64,000 bases of DNA from Gastranaerophilus sp944325835 (GTDB lineage: Bacteria > Cyanobacteriota > Vampirovibrionia > Gastranaerophilales > Gastranaerophilaceae), in the NCBI GenBank assembly GCA_963931575.1, contig OZ007029.1:186001-250000 (forward strand), written 5' to 3'. This document shows, piece by piece, positions 1-10,075 of this stretch. Under the pieces are notes generated by a model. That model was given only the letters and a program-made list of their open reading frames with translations. It made no database searches and was not told the DNA's origin. Both the position numbers and the translations under genes were made by a program. Position 1 is the stretch's first letter; each line of letters starts with the position of its first letter.

Positions 1-239
1 AACTATTAAAAATCAAAAGTTAAAATTATTGTAAAGAAACACATTAAATGACTATTTGTAACAGCTATAATGAGTATTTGATTTTATATAAATTACTATT
101 GTTTCTTATTAGTTTTCTATAAACTGTAAATCTTTATATTTTATTATGTTGAAATAATGAAGAAAAAACTAAAAAGAATTAATCAAATTGATTTAATTAT
201 AAAATTCTCAACGCAATATTTATTATGGTAATAAAAAGG

Positions 240-1508
240 TTATTTGTGATATTGGGCATCTTTATCCTTTAAAGCAATTAATATAGGATTTAACCAATAA
301 CAATTTACATCTTCATAAGGATTATTTATTTGATTTATAGCATAAGCTTCGCATTCAATATTTTTCGTATCAAAAGATATTGTCATAATATGCTCATATT
401 TTTTACTAATCATATTTAATGACAATAATGTAGTACTTGCATGTTTAATACGTTTACTATAAGGTTTCTGAAAATTTTTAATCTGTTCAATCGGATAATA
501 ATAATTTTCACCAACAAAGTATATAACTCTTATACTACTTTCCCTTACCATTTTTTCTACTTGTCTTGATTTCTTATAAAAAGTTGTTTTTATTGTTGAA
601 ATAAACGGAATATAAGAAACAGTATTATCGTTATAAACAACAATAAATGTTGGCATAATATCTTTATTTTGAACTTTAAATATTGTGCAATGCATTAAAG
701 CATAAAACTTAAAAAGTTGCATATCACTATTTATAATATCTTTCCCAATAGGTAAATTTGCATCAATTGGAATACGTATATTTGACATAAAAATCGGATG
801 TCCATTTTTATCATAAGAACCCATTTCGATTTGCTGTCCCCATATAATTTCATTATTTTCTATTGTATAATCCCAAGAAAATGTAAAATCTTTTAAAAAT
901 ATTTCTGTTTTGAGTTCCTTAATCTTTTCGATTATATTTGTACATTTTGAACAGTCGCATGGATAATCTGCTATAACCGCATTAATAAACTTATCCATTG
1001 TCTTGATTCCATTTTTAATTTTTGAATATATATCTATTTCACTTCCATTTTCTTTAAATAAGATATCAATACTAAAGTAAATATCAGTGTTTGTATTATA
1101 TTTTATTAAGTATGTTTTAATAACTTGTTCTAATGTCTCTAAAGGAATATCGTTATCTATATTCAGTCTGCTATCAACTATTTTTCCACAGAAATCTGAA
1201 AGATATGCATATACAGAAATTTCTTTTTCTAGTTTAAACGGGTATTCTTTAACAGTTTCGTTTCTTTTATCAATAAACCATCTTAGATTATTATCATTTA
1301 AGAATTCTTCTTGTTTTATTCTATAATATTCCTTTAATTCGTTAGTATTAAAACTTTTTTGCATAACAAATGTTATATTCCTAAATTCCGCAAAAAAATT
1401 ATCTATTGCTGGAATACTTTCAAAAATATCTTTTGCAATACTAAGAGAATTCAAACTATTTAATGCATTATAGTACTTTTGTAACATTGGATAGATTATG
1501 TCAGGCAT
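240..1508 (-). CDS. Unknown protein, third gene of the Hachiman operon
   Basis: I do not recognise a family for this 422-residue protein. No signal peptide or membrane segment is visible, so it is probably cytoplasmic. It carries one cysteine cluster, CDCSKC, near residue 184, which could bind a metal or may be incidental. Its ATG shares one base with the stop of the upstream helicase (TAATG), so the two are almost certainly co-transcribed and translationally coupled. The order hamA, hamB, this gene suggests an accessory component of the defence operon. Classical Hachiman has only hamA and hamB, so a role as regulator, sensor or extra effector is inference. No terminator is obvious in the AT-rich 239 bases downstream. 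Confidence 0.75.
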   Translation of the reverse strand: MPDIIYPMLQKYYNALNSLNSLSIAKDIFESIPAIDNFFAEFRNITFVMQKSFNTNELKEYYRIKQEEFLNDNNLRWFIDKRNETVKEYPFKLEKEISVYAYLSDFCGKIVDSRLNIDNDIPLETLEQVIKTYLIKYNTNTDIYFSIDILFKENGSEIDIYSKIKNGIKTMDKFINAVIADYPCDCSKCTNIIEKIKELKTEIFLKDFTFSWDYTIENNEIIWGQQIEMGSYDKNGHPIFMSNIRIPIDANLPIGKDIINSDMQLFKFYALMHCTIFKVQNKDIMPTFIVVYNDNTVSYIPFISTIKTTFYKKSRQVEKMVRESSIRVIYFVGENYYYPIEQIKNFQKPYSKRIKHASTTLLSLNMISKKYEHIMTISFDTKNIECEAYAINQINNPYEDVNCYWLNPILIALKDKDAQYHK

Positions 1509-4500
1509 TATATATTCTCCATCTTTTGGATAAAATAAGAAGGGAATGTCATAAAAATAGGTCTAAGTCTTTCTCTATTATCATGAAGATATTTTTTTAT
1601 AATATGTTGTTTCATAAATTGTTCAGGAATTTTAGTTAGATAAATACTCATTGTTTGAGCAATAGTTCTGTCATTAAATCCAAGTTCATATAGTAAGATT
1701 TCTAATTTTGAAGATAAACCATATTTAAATCTTTTTTGTATTAATTTTAAATTTTCAATCATCCTTGTAATATCCGAATCGCAATTAATGCTTTGCAAAA
1801 GCTCAATTATGGAACCAATAAATAAACTTCCATCATAGGCAAGTGTATTTTCACAAAATTCAACAATATCATCTATTTGATATTCGAATGTTCTTTCTTT
1901 AGTTTCTCTCATTATATTCTTTTCGATTAAATATTCTAGTATCTTATAATATGGTTTACTGTTAAGCCACATCTTAATTATATTTTTAACCTCACTTTGT
2001 TGGTTGCATTGATTATACAATTTTGAGTTAGTATATTGCATTAATTTTTCAAAAATCAACTCTAAAAAAGAATCAATATCTTTGATACTTTTTAACTTTT
2101 GAGAATTTTCTTTAACCCAATTTTGCAACTCTATGTTTTCATTTATCCCATACAATGTTTTTGCAAAATATTTTCTTTGATTGGCATCTTGTGTTGATTC
2201 TAAAATGTGTTTGCCTAATAGTTCAAATAAATTTATAATTTGTTCCTTTTGTTGTAAATCCCCAAGATAATAAGCCAATGTAGATTTTGCAAGTTCTTTT
2301 ATTTCTTCTTCGTAATTATCTTGAAAATCTATTTGTGCAAGAATAAAACTTTCTATATTCTTAATAATGTCTATTTTCTCCTTGCATTGAAATTCTACCC
2401 TTTCACGCTTAAAGCCGATATCTTGATTGTTTTTTATTATTATCTCATGCTTCATAATAGCCTTAATTAATTGTTCTATTTCATTGTTAATATATGCATT
2501 AGCAAAATCAAAAGGGTTCATCTTTATTTTACGTTCTTTTTTGTAGGACAAGCCGTTTGTAATGGGGGCAAAAATTTTGAATATATTACTATTACAGTTT
2601 TCAGAATTATCAGGATTTATAAGCTCTTTTGTTGTTTCCCATCTCCATTTATCTTTAGGCTTTTTTCTAGAATCATAAAGTAAATTATTAGCAAATATTA
2701 TACTTCCTTCTGTGTACATTCCAGCACGTCCCGCCCTTCCTATTAAATTTTGAAAATCTTTCACCGAAATAGAGTCAGAACCTTGCTGCGTATTATTAAT
2801 AATTAAATATCTAAGTGGCATATTTACACCCTGTGCAAGTGTTGAAGTACATATAATAAATTTCGCCAATGATTCTTTCATTGCGTACTCTACTGACAAT
2901 CTTATACCCTGTGGAATAGTTCTATGATGAGATAATATTCCAATTTTTGCAGCACTTGTATATGAGCATTCTCCTAAATTATCTTTATATAAACCATATA
3001 TTTTATTAATCTCGATTAAATCTGAACAATTAATTATATTATCAAAATTATATTGTCTTTTTAATAATTCATTAACTTGCTCACAAAGATTTTTTACACT
3101 TTGTCTTCGGCCGCAAAAAATAGCCACACTACCTTGATTAACTAGTTTATTGCCTAAATACAAAGAAATAGAAGCTGAATCATTTTTTTGTGGGAAATAT
3201 CTATCTTTTCTTTCCCTATCCAACCTATTAAGTTGTTGTTCTTCAATAATTCTTGGTACATAGTATTCTTCTATTTCTGGATTAGCCTGATTTATGAATT
3301 GAATTTTTCCTTTAGTTTCTATCCAACTGGTAAAAGCAATTGTTCTATATGTAGAAGCTATATCTTTTCCATTAACAATAGTAGCATCATCTCTATTTAA
3401 CCAATTATTAATATCATTAATATTACCCATTACAGCTGAAATTAATATTGTTTGACAAAGCTCTGGTAACATTGATTTCAAAGAAGCCAACAATAATTCA
3501 TAATTAGTTCCTCGGGAAGGACTATCAAATTGATGTCCTTCATCATATATTATCAAACCAATTTTTTGTGATAATTCTGGTGTTTGTCTAAGTATATATA
3601 ATAGTTTTTCAGGAGTTAAAACTAAAACTTTCTTTTGTTCTTTCAAATCTTCAATTTCATAATCAACCTGATATACATCGGATAATTCATCAATTTTTAT
3701 ATTTTCCTGATAAAATGCTTTTTGTAAATCATCTTGTATATCATGGCAAAGTGCTCTAAATGGAGCTACTATTATAGCTAAACTGGTTCTATCAGAAAGA
3801 AAAGCACTACGAATAATTAATTCAGTAGCCTTAGTTTTACCTGCACTAGTCGGCATTTGAATTGTTGCAGACTTTCCCTTAAATATTCCATTATTTCCAA
3901 TTAAAATTTGCGAAGGCCATAATTCTTTTATACCAATTTTATTTAAAATAGGTTTCCACGTTTCTTTATCAATATCAGTAAATAAAGGCATTCTATACCA
4001 GGTAGTATGCAAATATTTCTTTTTTACAACTGCACATAAAATATCAATAAAAAATAATTCTCTATCAGTACCGTTTTTATAAATATATTTTCGTAAATTA
4101 TCTAAATTCTGAAAAATATTTTCTGAATGTTCTCCATTTGAGCAGAATTGATTCCAAGAAGAAATTATATTATTAATAAATTTGATATATACACTTTCTT
4201 GTATTTCTATTGAAAAATCATTTTTTAGAAAACTCAATAGTAGTAAATCCAATTTATTAACATCCAGATTTAATTCATTCGATATAAGTTTATTTGAAAG
4301 TACTTTTGCACTTCCCATATAATCACATAAATAATAAGCCGCACTTCCCATTATTATGTAATAGTCCCTATTTTCATCCTGTAATTTTGCATTAAAATAT
4401 GCATCGAAAAATTGTGCTGAAAATACCAAATTTCTCTTAAGCTCTTGTAATGAGATGTTATATTCAATTTCTTTATAAAAATTTGCAGCATAATCACCTA

Positions 4501-4651
4501 ATAATGCTATTGTAAGGCAAAATAAATCTTTAATTCTTTCTTTATTTATGTGAATACGATTCTCTTCTGGAACATCATATTCATACATTTTTGCTTCAGA
4601 CCTAGTCATACCTAGTAATTCATTGGAGTTACTTCCAGGTTTAAGCTTCAT
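1508..4651 (-). CDS. hamB: HamB-like superfamily 2 helicase (Hachiman)
   Basis: This is a large Ski2-like DEAD/DEAH helicase. Visible motifs are Walker A MPTSAGKTKATE near residue 267, the DEGH box (LIIYDEGHQF) near 369, and motif VI QNLIGRAGRAGMY near 639, followed by a long helical C-terminal part. In Hachiman, HamB binds damaged or broken DNA and releases the HamA nuclease. I place the start at 4651 (MKLKPGS), because GGAGG lies seven bases before it; an upstream ATG at 4675 has no such site. With that start it overlaps the end of hamA by 11 bases. Family assignment rests on the adjacent DUF1837-type hamA, since the helicase alone could not be told from AbpB or other Ski2-like proteins. 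Confidence 0.88.
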   Translation of the reverse strand: MKLKPGSNSNELLGMTRSEAKMYEYDVPEENRIHINKERIKDLFCLTIALLGDYAANFYKEIEYNISLQELKRNLVFSAQFFDAYFNAKLQDENRDYYIIMGSAAYYLCDYMGSAKVLSNKLISNELNLDVNKLDLLLLSFLKNDFSIEIQESVYIKFINNIISSWNQFCSNGEHSENIFQNLDNLRKYIYKNGTDRELFFIDILCAVVKKKYLHTTWYRMPLFTDIDKETWKPILNKIGIKELWPSQILIGNNGIFKGKSATIQMPTSAGKTKATELIIRSAFLSDRTSLAIIVAPFRALCHDIQDDLQKAFYQENIKIDELSDVYQVDYEIEDLKEQKKVLVLTPEKLLYILRQTPELSQKIGLIIYDEGHQFDSPSRGTNYELLLASLKSMLPELCQTILISAVMGNINDINNWLNRDDATIVNGKDIASTYRTIAFTSWIETKGKIQFINQANPEIEEYYVPRIIEEQQLNRLDRERKDRYFPQKNDSASISLYLGNKLVNQGSVAIFCGRRQSVKNLCEQVNELLKRQYNFDNIINCSDLIEINKIYGLYKDNLGECSYTSAAKIGILSHHRTIPQGIRLSVEYAMKESLAKFIICTSTLAQGVNMPLRYLIINNTQQGSDSISVKDFQNLIGRAGRAGMYTEGSIIFANNLLYDSRKKPKDKWRWETTKELINPDNSENCNSNIFKIFAPITNGLSYKKERKIKMNPFDFANAYINNEIEQLIKAIMKHEIIIKNNQDIGFKRERVEFQCKEKIDIIKNIESFILAQIDFQDNYEEEIKELAKSTLAYYLGDLQQKEQIINLFELLGKHILESTQDANQRKYFAKTLYGINENIELQNWVKENSQKLKSIKDIDSFLELIFEKLMQYTNSKLYNQCNQQSEVKNIIKMWLNSKPYYKILEYLIEKNIMRETKERTFEYQIDDIVEFCENTLAYDGSLFIGSIIELLQSINCDSDITRMIENLKLIQKRFKYGLSSKLEILLYELGFNDRTIAQTMSIYLTKIPEQFMKQHIIKKYLHDNRERLRPIFMTFPSYFIQKMENI

Positions 4652-5453
4652 TGGCAGCCCTCCGATAAAGTTCATTAACTAGATTCATCATTCTTTCACC
4701 CTTAACTACTATTAACATTAGGGAATTAGAAGCTAGATGACTTGAAGTATTAGATGTTCTTATAAGCTCTTCATTATATGTTTCTGTAGAAAATAATGCT
4801 GCAGCACCATAGAATTTAGTATAAGGTTTATCCGCAGGATTTTGAAAACGTTCAATTCTCTGTTTCTTATCATTGTCATTTTGCTCTATAAATCTTTGTT
4901 TTATTGCGTTTAAAGATTCTGCTATTCGAATATCATCCTTTCGCGAATCGTCAATCGCTTTTTGCAGACGATTCTCAGTGGTATTTGTATATGAGGCCTT
5001 TGCTTCAATAACTGTCAGAATATCTCTGTTTGTTTCATTTAAATCAAATAATTTAAAACCAATTATATCTGATCCCATAGGAGAAGAATTTCTATTAATC
5101 TTATTTGAATATCTAGTCCTTGGAACCCAATAACTTAATATAAATTCAAGATAATCCGCAATTAATATCTCACTAAAATCACCGGAACGAACACTGGGGC
5201 CAGGTGTCATTGTTTGATCAGGAAATTTTAAGTTTAACAAATAATCCTTTTTTGATAAACCAGTTCCTTTTCTTAAATTATCTATTTTATCGTCAGAACA
5301 ATAATGATTTCTGAAGTGTTTAGCCCAATCAGACATAGTCTCCTCATCACTACTATCGTAATTAAAAGAAAAGACTTTTATAGGTTTTCCATCTATAGTG
5401 ACAAGAGAATCTTCTTCAACTAACCATTCTGTAATTTTTTGAGGCCAGGTCAT
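4641..5453 (-). CDS. hamA: HamA-like DUF1837 nuclease (Hachiman effector)
   Basis: This 270-residue protein has the features of the DUF1837 family, the effector of Hachiman (also AbpA). The conserved stretch YCSDDKIDNLRKGTGLS lies at residues 51-67, PGPSVRSGDFSEIL at 84-97, and a PD-(D/E)XK-type core is formed by E95, D129 (GSDIIGFK) and E150-x-K152 (VIEAKAS). In the family this is a DNase held inactive by HamB and unleashed on DNA after phage damage is sensed, destroying host and phage DNA. It is first in the operon and overlaps hamB. The ATG follows AAGGGGATT. It is transcribed divergently from the adjacent restriction-modification genes, with about 100 AT-rich bases between them. Confidence 0.88.
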   Translation of the reverse strand: MTWPQKITEWLVEEDSLVTIDGKPIKVFSFNYDSSDEETMSDWAKHFRNHYCSDDKIDNLRKGTGLSKKDYLLNLKFPDQTMTPGPSVRSGDFSEILIADYLEFILSYWVPRTRYSNKINRNSSPMGSDIIGFKLFDLNETNRDILTVIEAKASYTNTTENRLQKAIDDSRKDDIRIAESLNAIKQRFIEQNDNDKKQRIERFQNPADKPYTKFYGAAALFSTETYNEELIRTSNTSSHLASNSLMLIVVKGERMMNLVNELYRRAANEA

Positions 5454-5555
5454 AATAATCCCCTTATATCATCAAATTATACAGCAAACATTGTAATTTT
5501 ATTTTAATATTTCAAAATTATAGATTTCTTTCTACTTTTAGAGTAAGATAAACCC

Positions 5556-6359
5556 ATGCAAAAGTATTATGAAAAATGTGATATAATCTTATTTCAGGGT
5601 GATTGTATTGAAATTTTAAATAAGGCAGCACCGGAATCAGTCGATATGATTTTTGCGGATCCGCCTTATATGTTATCTAATGGCGGAATTACATGTCATG
5701 CCGGAAAAGTTGTTTCTGTGAACAAAGGCAAATGGGATGAGAGTAAAGGTCTTGAAGAAGATTTCAAATTTCATAAGGCTTGGATTAACGCTTGTAAGAG
5801 AGTTTTAAAACCTAACGGAACTATATGGATTTCAGGGACTTATCATTCAATCTATGCTTGCGGTTTTGCTTTACAGACAGCCGGATTTAAAATCTTAAAT
5901 GATATTTGTTGGTTTAAGCCAAATGCATCGCCCAATATGAGTTGCAGGTATTTTACAGCAAGCCATGAAACGCTTTTGTGGGCAAAGAAAGATAATAATT
6001 CAAAACATACTTTTAACTATGAAGTAATGAAAAATGGAAAATGGAGTGAGGATTTCATAAAAAAGCCTGAGAAACAAATGCGTTCTGTATGGGCAATAGG
6101 AACTCCAAAGCCATCCGAAAAAGTTTTCGGGAAACATCCGACCCAGAAACCTTTAGAATTGTTAAGGCGGATAATCCTTGCATCAACTAACAAAGACGAT
6201 TTGATACTTGATCCCTTCACAGGAAGTTCAACAACTGGTATAATGGCAGTAGAGTTAGGAAGAAAGTTTATTGGTATAGACTTGGAACAAGAGTATTTAG
6301 ACCTTTCAATCAAAAGATTTGAACAACAATTTTCAAATAAGGAACTAAAATGGCGGTAG
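5556..6359 (+). CDS. Adenine-N6 DNA methyltransferase, beta class (DpnA-like)
   Basis: This is a site-specific adenine-N6 DNA methylase. The catalytic motif IV, FADPPY, lies at residues 33-38 and the AdoMet-binding motif DPFTGSSTTG is near the C-terminus, an order that defines the beta class. Length (267 residues) and layout match DpnA, the second methylase of DpnII-type systems, which can methylate single-stranded GATC DNA. It overlaps the following alpha-class methylase by ten bases, and both face the MutH-like nuclease gene. The GATC specificity is inferred from this pairing and is not visible in the protein. Together with its partner it should protect host DNA from the nuclease. Confidence 0.88.
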   Translation: MQKYYEKCDIILFQGDCIEILNKAAPESVDMIFADPPYMLSNGGITCHAGKVVSVNKGKWDESKGLEEDFKFHKAWINACKRVLKPNGTIWISGTYHSIYACGFALQTAGFKILNDICWFKPNASPNMSCRYFTASHETLLWAKKDNNSKHTFNYEVMKNGKWSEDFIKKPEKQMRSVWAIGTPKPSEKVFGKHPTQKPLELLRRIILASTNKDDLILDPFTGSSTTGIMAVELGRKFIGIDLEQEYLDLSIKRFEQQFSNKELKWR

Positions 6360-7189
6360 TACTTGAGAAGTTAAAAGAAGAAACTTATCCTATAGTCAAA
6401 TGGGTTGGCGGAAAACGCCAGCTTATGTTTGAACTTCTCAAAAATATGCCAAAATCATATAATAGATACTTTGAACCGTTTATAGGTGGAGGGGCTTTGT
6501 TCTTTGAATTGCAGCCGCAAAACGGTTATATCTCTGATATGAACAAGGAGTTAATAACTTTATACACGGTTGTTCGGGATGATGTTTATGAGCTTATTGA
6601 TGACCTGAATAAGCATAAGGTTTCAAAAGAGTATTTTCTTAAAATAAGAAATCTTGACAGGACAGAAAAATACAATAGTTTATCAGATGTAAAGATAGCC
6701 AGCCGGTTTATTTATTTGAACAGAACTTGTTTTAACGGAATGTATCGCGTAAATTCTCAGGGACAGTTTAATGTGCCGTTCGGAAACTACAAGAATCCAA
6801 GAATAGTCGATGCTGAGAACTTGATTAATTGTTCTAAATTATTGAAAAATACAGAAATTTATTGTGCAGATTTTTCAGAAATTTTAAACAAAGTTCAAAA
6901 AGGTGATTTTGTTTACTTTGATCCGCCTTATGTACCGCTGAATGAAACATCCAGTTTTACATCCTATACAAAAGACGGTTTTGACCTTGATATGCAGTTT
7001 AAGCTAAGAGATGTTTGCGATGAACTGGATAATAAAGGTGTAATGTTTATGCTCTCTAACTCGGATACAAAACTTGTAAATGAATTGTACTCAAATTATG
7101 AAATTAAAAAAGTTTTTGCCTCTCGTGCGATAAATGCTAATCCAAATGGCAGAGGAAAAATAACAGAAGTATTGGTTAAAAACTATTAA
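6350..7189 (+). CDS. dam: Dam-type adenine-N6 DNA methyltransferase (alpha class, DpnM-like)
   Basis: This is a 279-residue member of the D12/Dam family. The N-terminal KWVGGKRQ and FEPFIGGGALFFEL form the AdoMet-binding part (residues about 17-55), and the catalytic YFDPPYVPL lies near 190, the alpha-class order. DpnM and Dam methylate the A of GATC. Its start overlaps the previous methylase by ten bases, so the two are probably co-translated. Its stop codon overlaps the stop codon of the opposite-strand nuclease gene at 7186-7189. This is a classic methylase pair of a GATC restriction system, though a solitary regulatory function cannot be excluded without methylome data. Confidence 0.92.
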   Translation: MAVVLEKLKEETYPIVKWVGGKRQLMFELLKNMPKSYNRYFEPFIGGGALFFELQPQNGYISDMNKELITLYTVVRDDVYELIDDLNKHKVSKEYFLKIRNLDRTEKYNSLSDVKIASRFIYLNRTCFNGMYRVNSQGQFNVPFGNYKNPRIVDAENLINCSKLLKNTEIYCADFSEILNKVQKGDFVYFDPPYVPLNETSSFTSYTKDGFDLDMQFKLRDVCDELDNKGVMFMLSNSDTKLVNELYSNYEIKKVFASRAINANPNGRGKITEVLVKNY

Positions 7190-7803
7190 GCATTATCTTT
7201 TAAAATTTTCTTTAAGAAGCATGTTCTTGCGTAAAATGCTCTAGTTTTAGGAGCACCATTACCTTGACCTTTAGTACGGGGTTGAATCCATTTCCCCATT
7301 TTACCTGATAATGCATTAAATCCCTTATTTTTTATGCATTCTCGTGTTTCTTCATAGTCAGCTGCAATTTCCGCATATAATTCTTTATCATTGTCAATAT
7401 CAAATTTGAAAGCTGAAAGTAATTCCGAACGAGGCTCTGAGGTTGCATACCACATTCTTGTTATAATCAACAAACAATTCAATTTTAATTTTAGATGACT
7501 ATGCTCAAAATCATTATTGATAACGTCTTCAGAATTTATCATTGTTATTGCCATAGTTTCTTTAGGAACAATTATGCCTGATTTTAATTTTTTCATTGAT
7601 ATAGTTTTTAATTCCCAGTCGCCAAAATCAGGTAATTGTAAACAATTTCTAGGTAATCCTAAATGGCATTCTACGACATGCCCAACCCAACCTTTATTTT
7701 TCTTTCCATCTTTAAATAAGGTTACACCACATTCAGCAGCAATTTTAACTAAATCTTTTCCAATTATTTCTTGCAACTTTTTAGTCGCTTCATCTCTATT
7801 CAT
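7186..7803 (-). CDS. MutH/Sau3AI-like restriction endonuclease
   Basis: This 205-residue protein resembles the MutH/Sau3AI nuclease fold. A conserved glutamate lies in GWVGHVVECHLG (E45), and the metal-binding core is PDFGDWELKT with D59, E64 and K66, followed by a basic SMKKLKSG. MutH and Sau3AI cut at GATC, which fits the Dam-like and DpnA-like methylases facing it. Unlike DpnII systems, where the nuclease is of the DpnB family and co-directional, this gene is convergent and shares its stop region with the methylase. It may therefore be controlled separately. Restriction is favoured over mismatch repair because no mutS or mutL is nearby and because of the accessory context. Confidence 0.78.
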   Translation of the reverse strand: MNRDEATKKLQEIIGKDLVKIAAECGVTLFKDGKKNKGWVGHVVECHLGLPRNCLQLPDFGDWELKTISMKKLKSGIIVPKETMAITMINSEDVINNDFEHSHLKLKLNCLLIITRMWYATSEPRSELLSAFKFDIDNDKELYAEIAADYEETRECIKNKGFNALSGKMGKWIQPRTKGQGNGAPKTRAFYARTCFLKKILKDNA

Positions 7804-7975
7804 AAATTTATTTTATTTCAGACAAAATTAATAAACAATCCTATCAGCATAAAAATCATAAAGCGTTTAAAGATAAAAAAATGTTCAAAAAGTGTTCAAA
7901 AAGCTCTAATGTGATTTTAATAGCAATTTATATATAAATTGTTATTTGTAAATTTAAAGTAGCCTAAAATTGATT

Positions 7976-8398
7976 TTAAATTTGAAATTTTTTATATTTT
8001 ATGAATTCATTCAAATTCTTCTCGTTCTCAGCTTTCATTTCATTTTCCATTTCTTTCAGCATTTCTTCTTCGTAATCCAATCTTTTTTGTGCAAGCTTTA
8101 TAAATTCTTCAATCTTGAAATCCTGTTGTTCTTTTTTGACAAGTTCTTCAACTAGATTCAGAAATACATTAAGTCTTGATGTATCTATTTTATTGCCGTT
8201 TTTAAGTTCAGAGTTAAAATTCGCAAGCATGGTTTTGCAAAATGTATAAATATCATCTTTAGAGACTGTATGTTTATAAAGATATTGATACCTTTTTTCA
8301 GTCCAGTTTCCGTCTTTCTTCCAACGTTTTATAGTGCGTTCATTTACACCTAATCTTTTTGCAATTCCTGCAACGGTTATGAACTGCTCTGTATACAT
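7976..8398 (-). CDS. Small helix-turn-helix protein with coiled-coil tail
   Basis: This is a 140-residue protein. Residues about 8-30 (VAGIAKRLGVNERTIKRWKK) look like a helix-turn-helix of the type found in phage terminase small subunits and transposon regulators. The rest is highly charged and helical, with many Glu and Lys in the last 60 residues. It lies 30 bases downstream of the damaged Mu-like transposase and on the same strand, so it probably belonged to that older element. No Shine-Dalgarno sequence is obvious. Its function is unknown. A direct repeat, GTTCAAAAAG, twice, lies just beyond its 3' end near 7880-7900. Confidence 0.6.
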   Translation of the reverse strand: MYTEQFITVAGIAKRLGVNERTIKRWKKDGNWTEKRYQYLYKHTVSKDDIYTFCKTMLANFNSELKNGNKIDTSRLNVFLNLVEELVKKEQQDFKIEEFIKLAQKRLDYEEEMLKEMENEMKAENEKNLNEFIKYKKFQI

Positions 8399-8428
8399 CT
8401 TTTCGGCAATTTCATAGTATTTATTTTT

Positions 8429-10030
8429 TCATAATGAACCTCTAATCCTTTTATTCTGCTGCAGTGCTTCTTGTGCAAGGATTTTATCTGTTTCAAAAAG
8501 GTAAAGTTCTTGTTCCTGCTCATTTTCTTTCTGTAAAAATATTGACAAATCAATATTGGCTGATGCTTTTTGTTCTTTCTTTTTTCTTACGGCTTTATCC
8601 ATATTCGTATTTGCAATTTTTGAAATTTTTACATCAGCCTTAAAATCCTTTTCAAGGCTATTATAAGCGGCTTTGTAGTTTTCATATTTTTCTTGCGGAG
8701 AAATTTCCATAGTGTTTTTAATATAAAATTTTATGGTTTTAAAATTGCGTTTTTTAATAGACATAGCCTCTTTAAATTCTTCTTTAGAAACTTTATCAGC
8801 ATGCAATGCAGCAACAGAACTTACAGCAGTAGCAGTCCCAATGAATTCATCATTATCACTTTTAAATACCCATGCTTCTTTATAATCTTCTATATCTCTG
8901 CGTAAATAGACTTTCATTCCCATCTTTGAAATCATCCAGTCTGCCCAGTAAGTTATTCCAAGAGCAGTATCTTTTATCCCGTTTCTTCTGATAGTAAAAT
9001 CTTTTGAAGTTCTCATACAAAATAACTTTAGTGCATCTTTTGAGGTAGTAATTTTTTCTTTGAACTCTGAATAAAAATTACCGTTATCAATGATAACGTC
9101 TTTCGGAAGTCCGTATTTTTCTGCGGCATAGTAAAAAGACTGGAAAATATGGTCAGAATTAGGATTGCCAGACTGTAAAATCCAACCAAGCCATTTACCT
9201 GATTTATAATCACGCCATACTGTAACCCAGGGAAATACAACTTTGTTATCAGAATCGAAACAGGCAACATCAATTTGAGCGTGATCTGATACCCAGACCT
9301 CATTACATAAAATATTTGAATAATCTCTTTCTATATATCCGCCATATTTTCTATTCCAAGCAGTTTCTCCCATTCGTGCAAGATAAATACTTTGTTTTGG
9401 AATTTCTTTATCTAATCGGCGTTTAAAAGCCATATAACTTGGAAATGTTTCTCTTTTAGCATCAAACATTCTGATTGCATAACCAAGAGTTAAATCCCAA
9501 CAAGTTCTTATAGATGGTGCTCCTTCAACTAAATACAAATTTTTAAAGTACTCAAAGAAATTATCAGGAACAGTGGAGCCTGATAAATGTTTGCCGTGTT
9601 GCGATAACAAACCGCTTAATCCATAACGAAAGAATCTTCTTCGCATTTTTATAACAGACGAATAAGATGTGTTTAACCACTTTTCATGTTCTAAATTCCA
9701 TTTATCTATAAAATCTTTTAAAGCCTCTCCCCTTAATCCTTTTGATGCATTTATTATTGGTAAATACTTTTCAGCCTGTGCTTTTGCCCAATCAGGAGCT
9801 TCTGAATATTTAGTATTTATAACATCTTCTTTAAGATACTTATCTTGTGCAAAATCAGGCAAAGATTTTAAAAGAAGAAAGTAATGAGTTCTTTTTCCAC
9901 GTCTGATAATTTTAAAAGTATAGTAACCTCTCCTACATTGCTTTTTAAGAGTTTGGATGCTAAGTCCTAAAATTTCAGCAGATTTTTCTATATCTAACCA
10001 TATATTTGTTTTGTCTTTATTTTCTTTCAT
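8429..10030 (-). pseudogene. Mu-like transposase lacking the third catalytic residue
   Basis: The N-terminal DNA-binding region, a DDE core and the C-terminal beta-barrel of a MuA-family transposase are recognisable. The first aspartate lies in VWVSDHAQIDV and the second in VIIDNGNFYSE near residue 315. From that aspartate to the barrel start (RRNGIKD) there are only about 33 residues; the neighbouring intact transposase has about 158. The segment that should carry the catalytic glutamate (as in NARAKVIERFF) is gone, apparently by an in-frame deletion. The protein is therefore very probably inactive for strand transfer, although it could still bind DNA. I place the start at 10030, because AAGGAT precedes that ATG; an in-frame ATG at 10075 has no such site. 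Confidence 0.75.
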
Positions 10031-10075
10031 AAATATCCTTATTTTAGCGTTATTAAAATCTCTTTTAAAGCCCAC

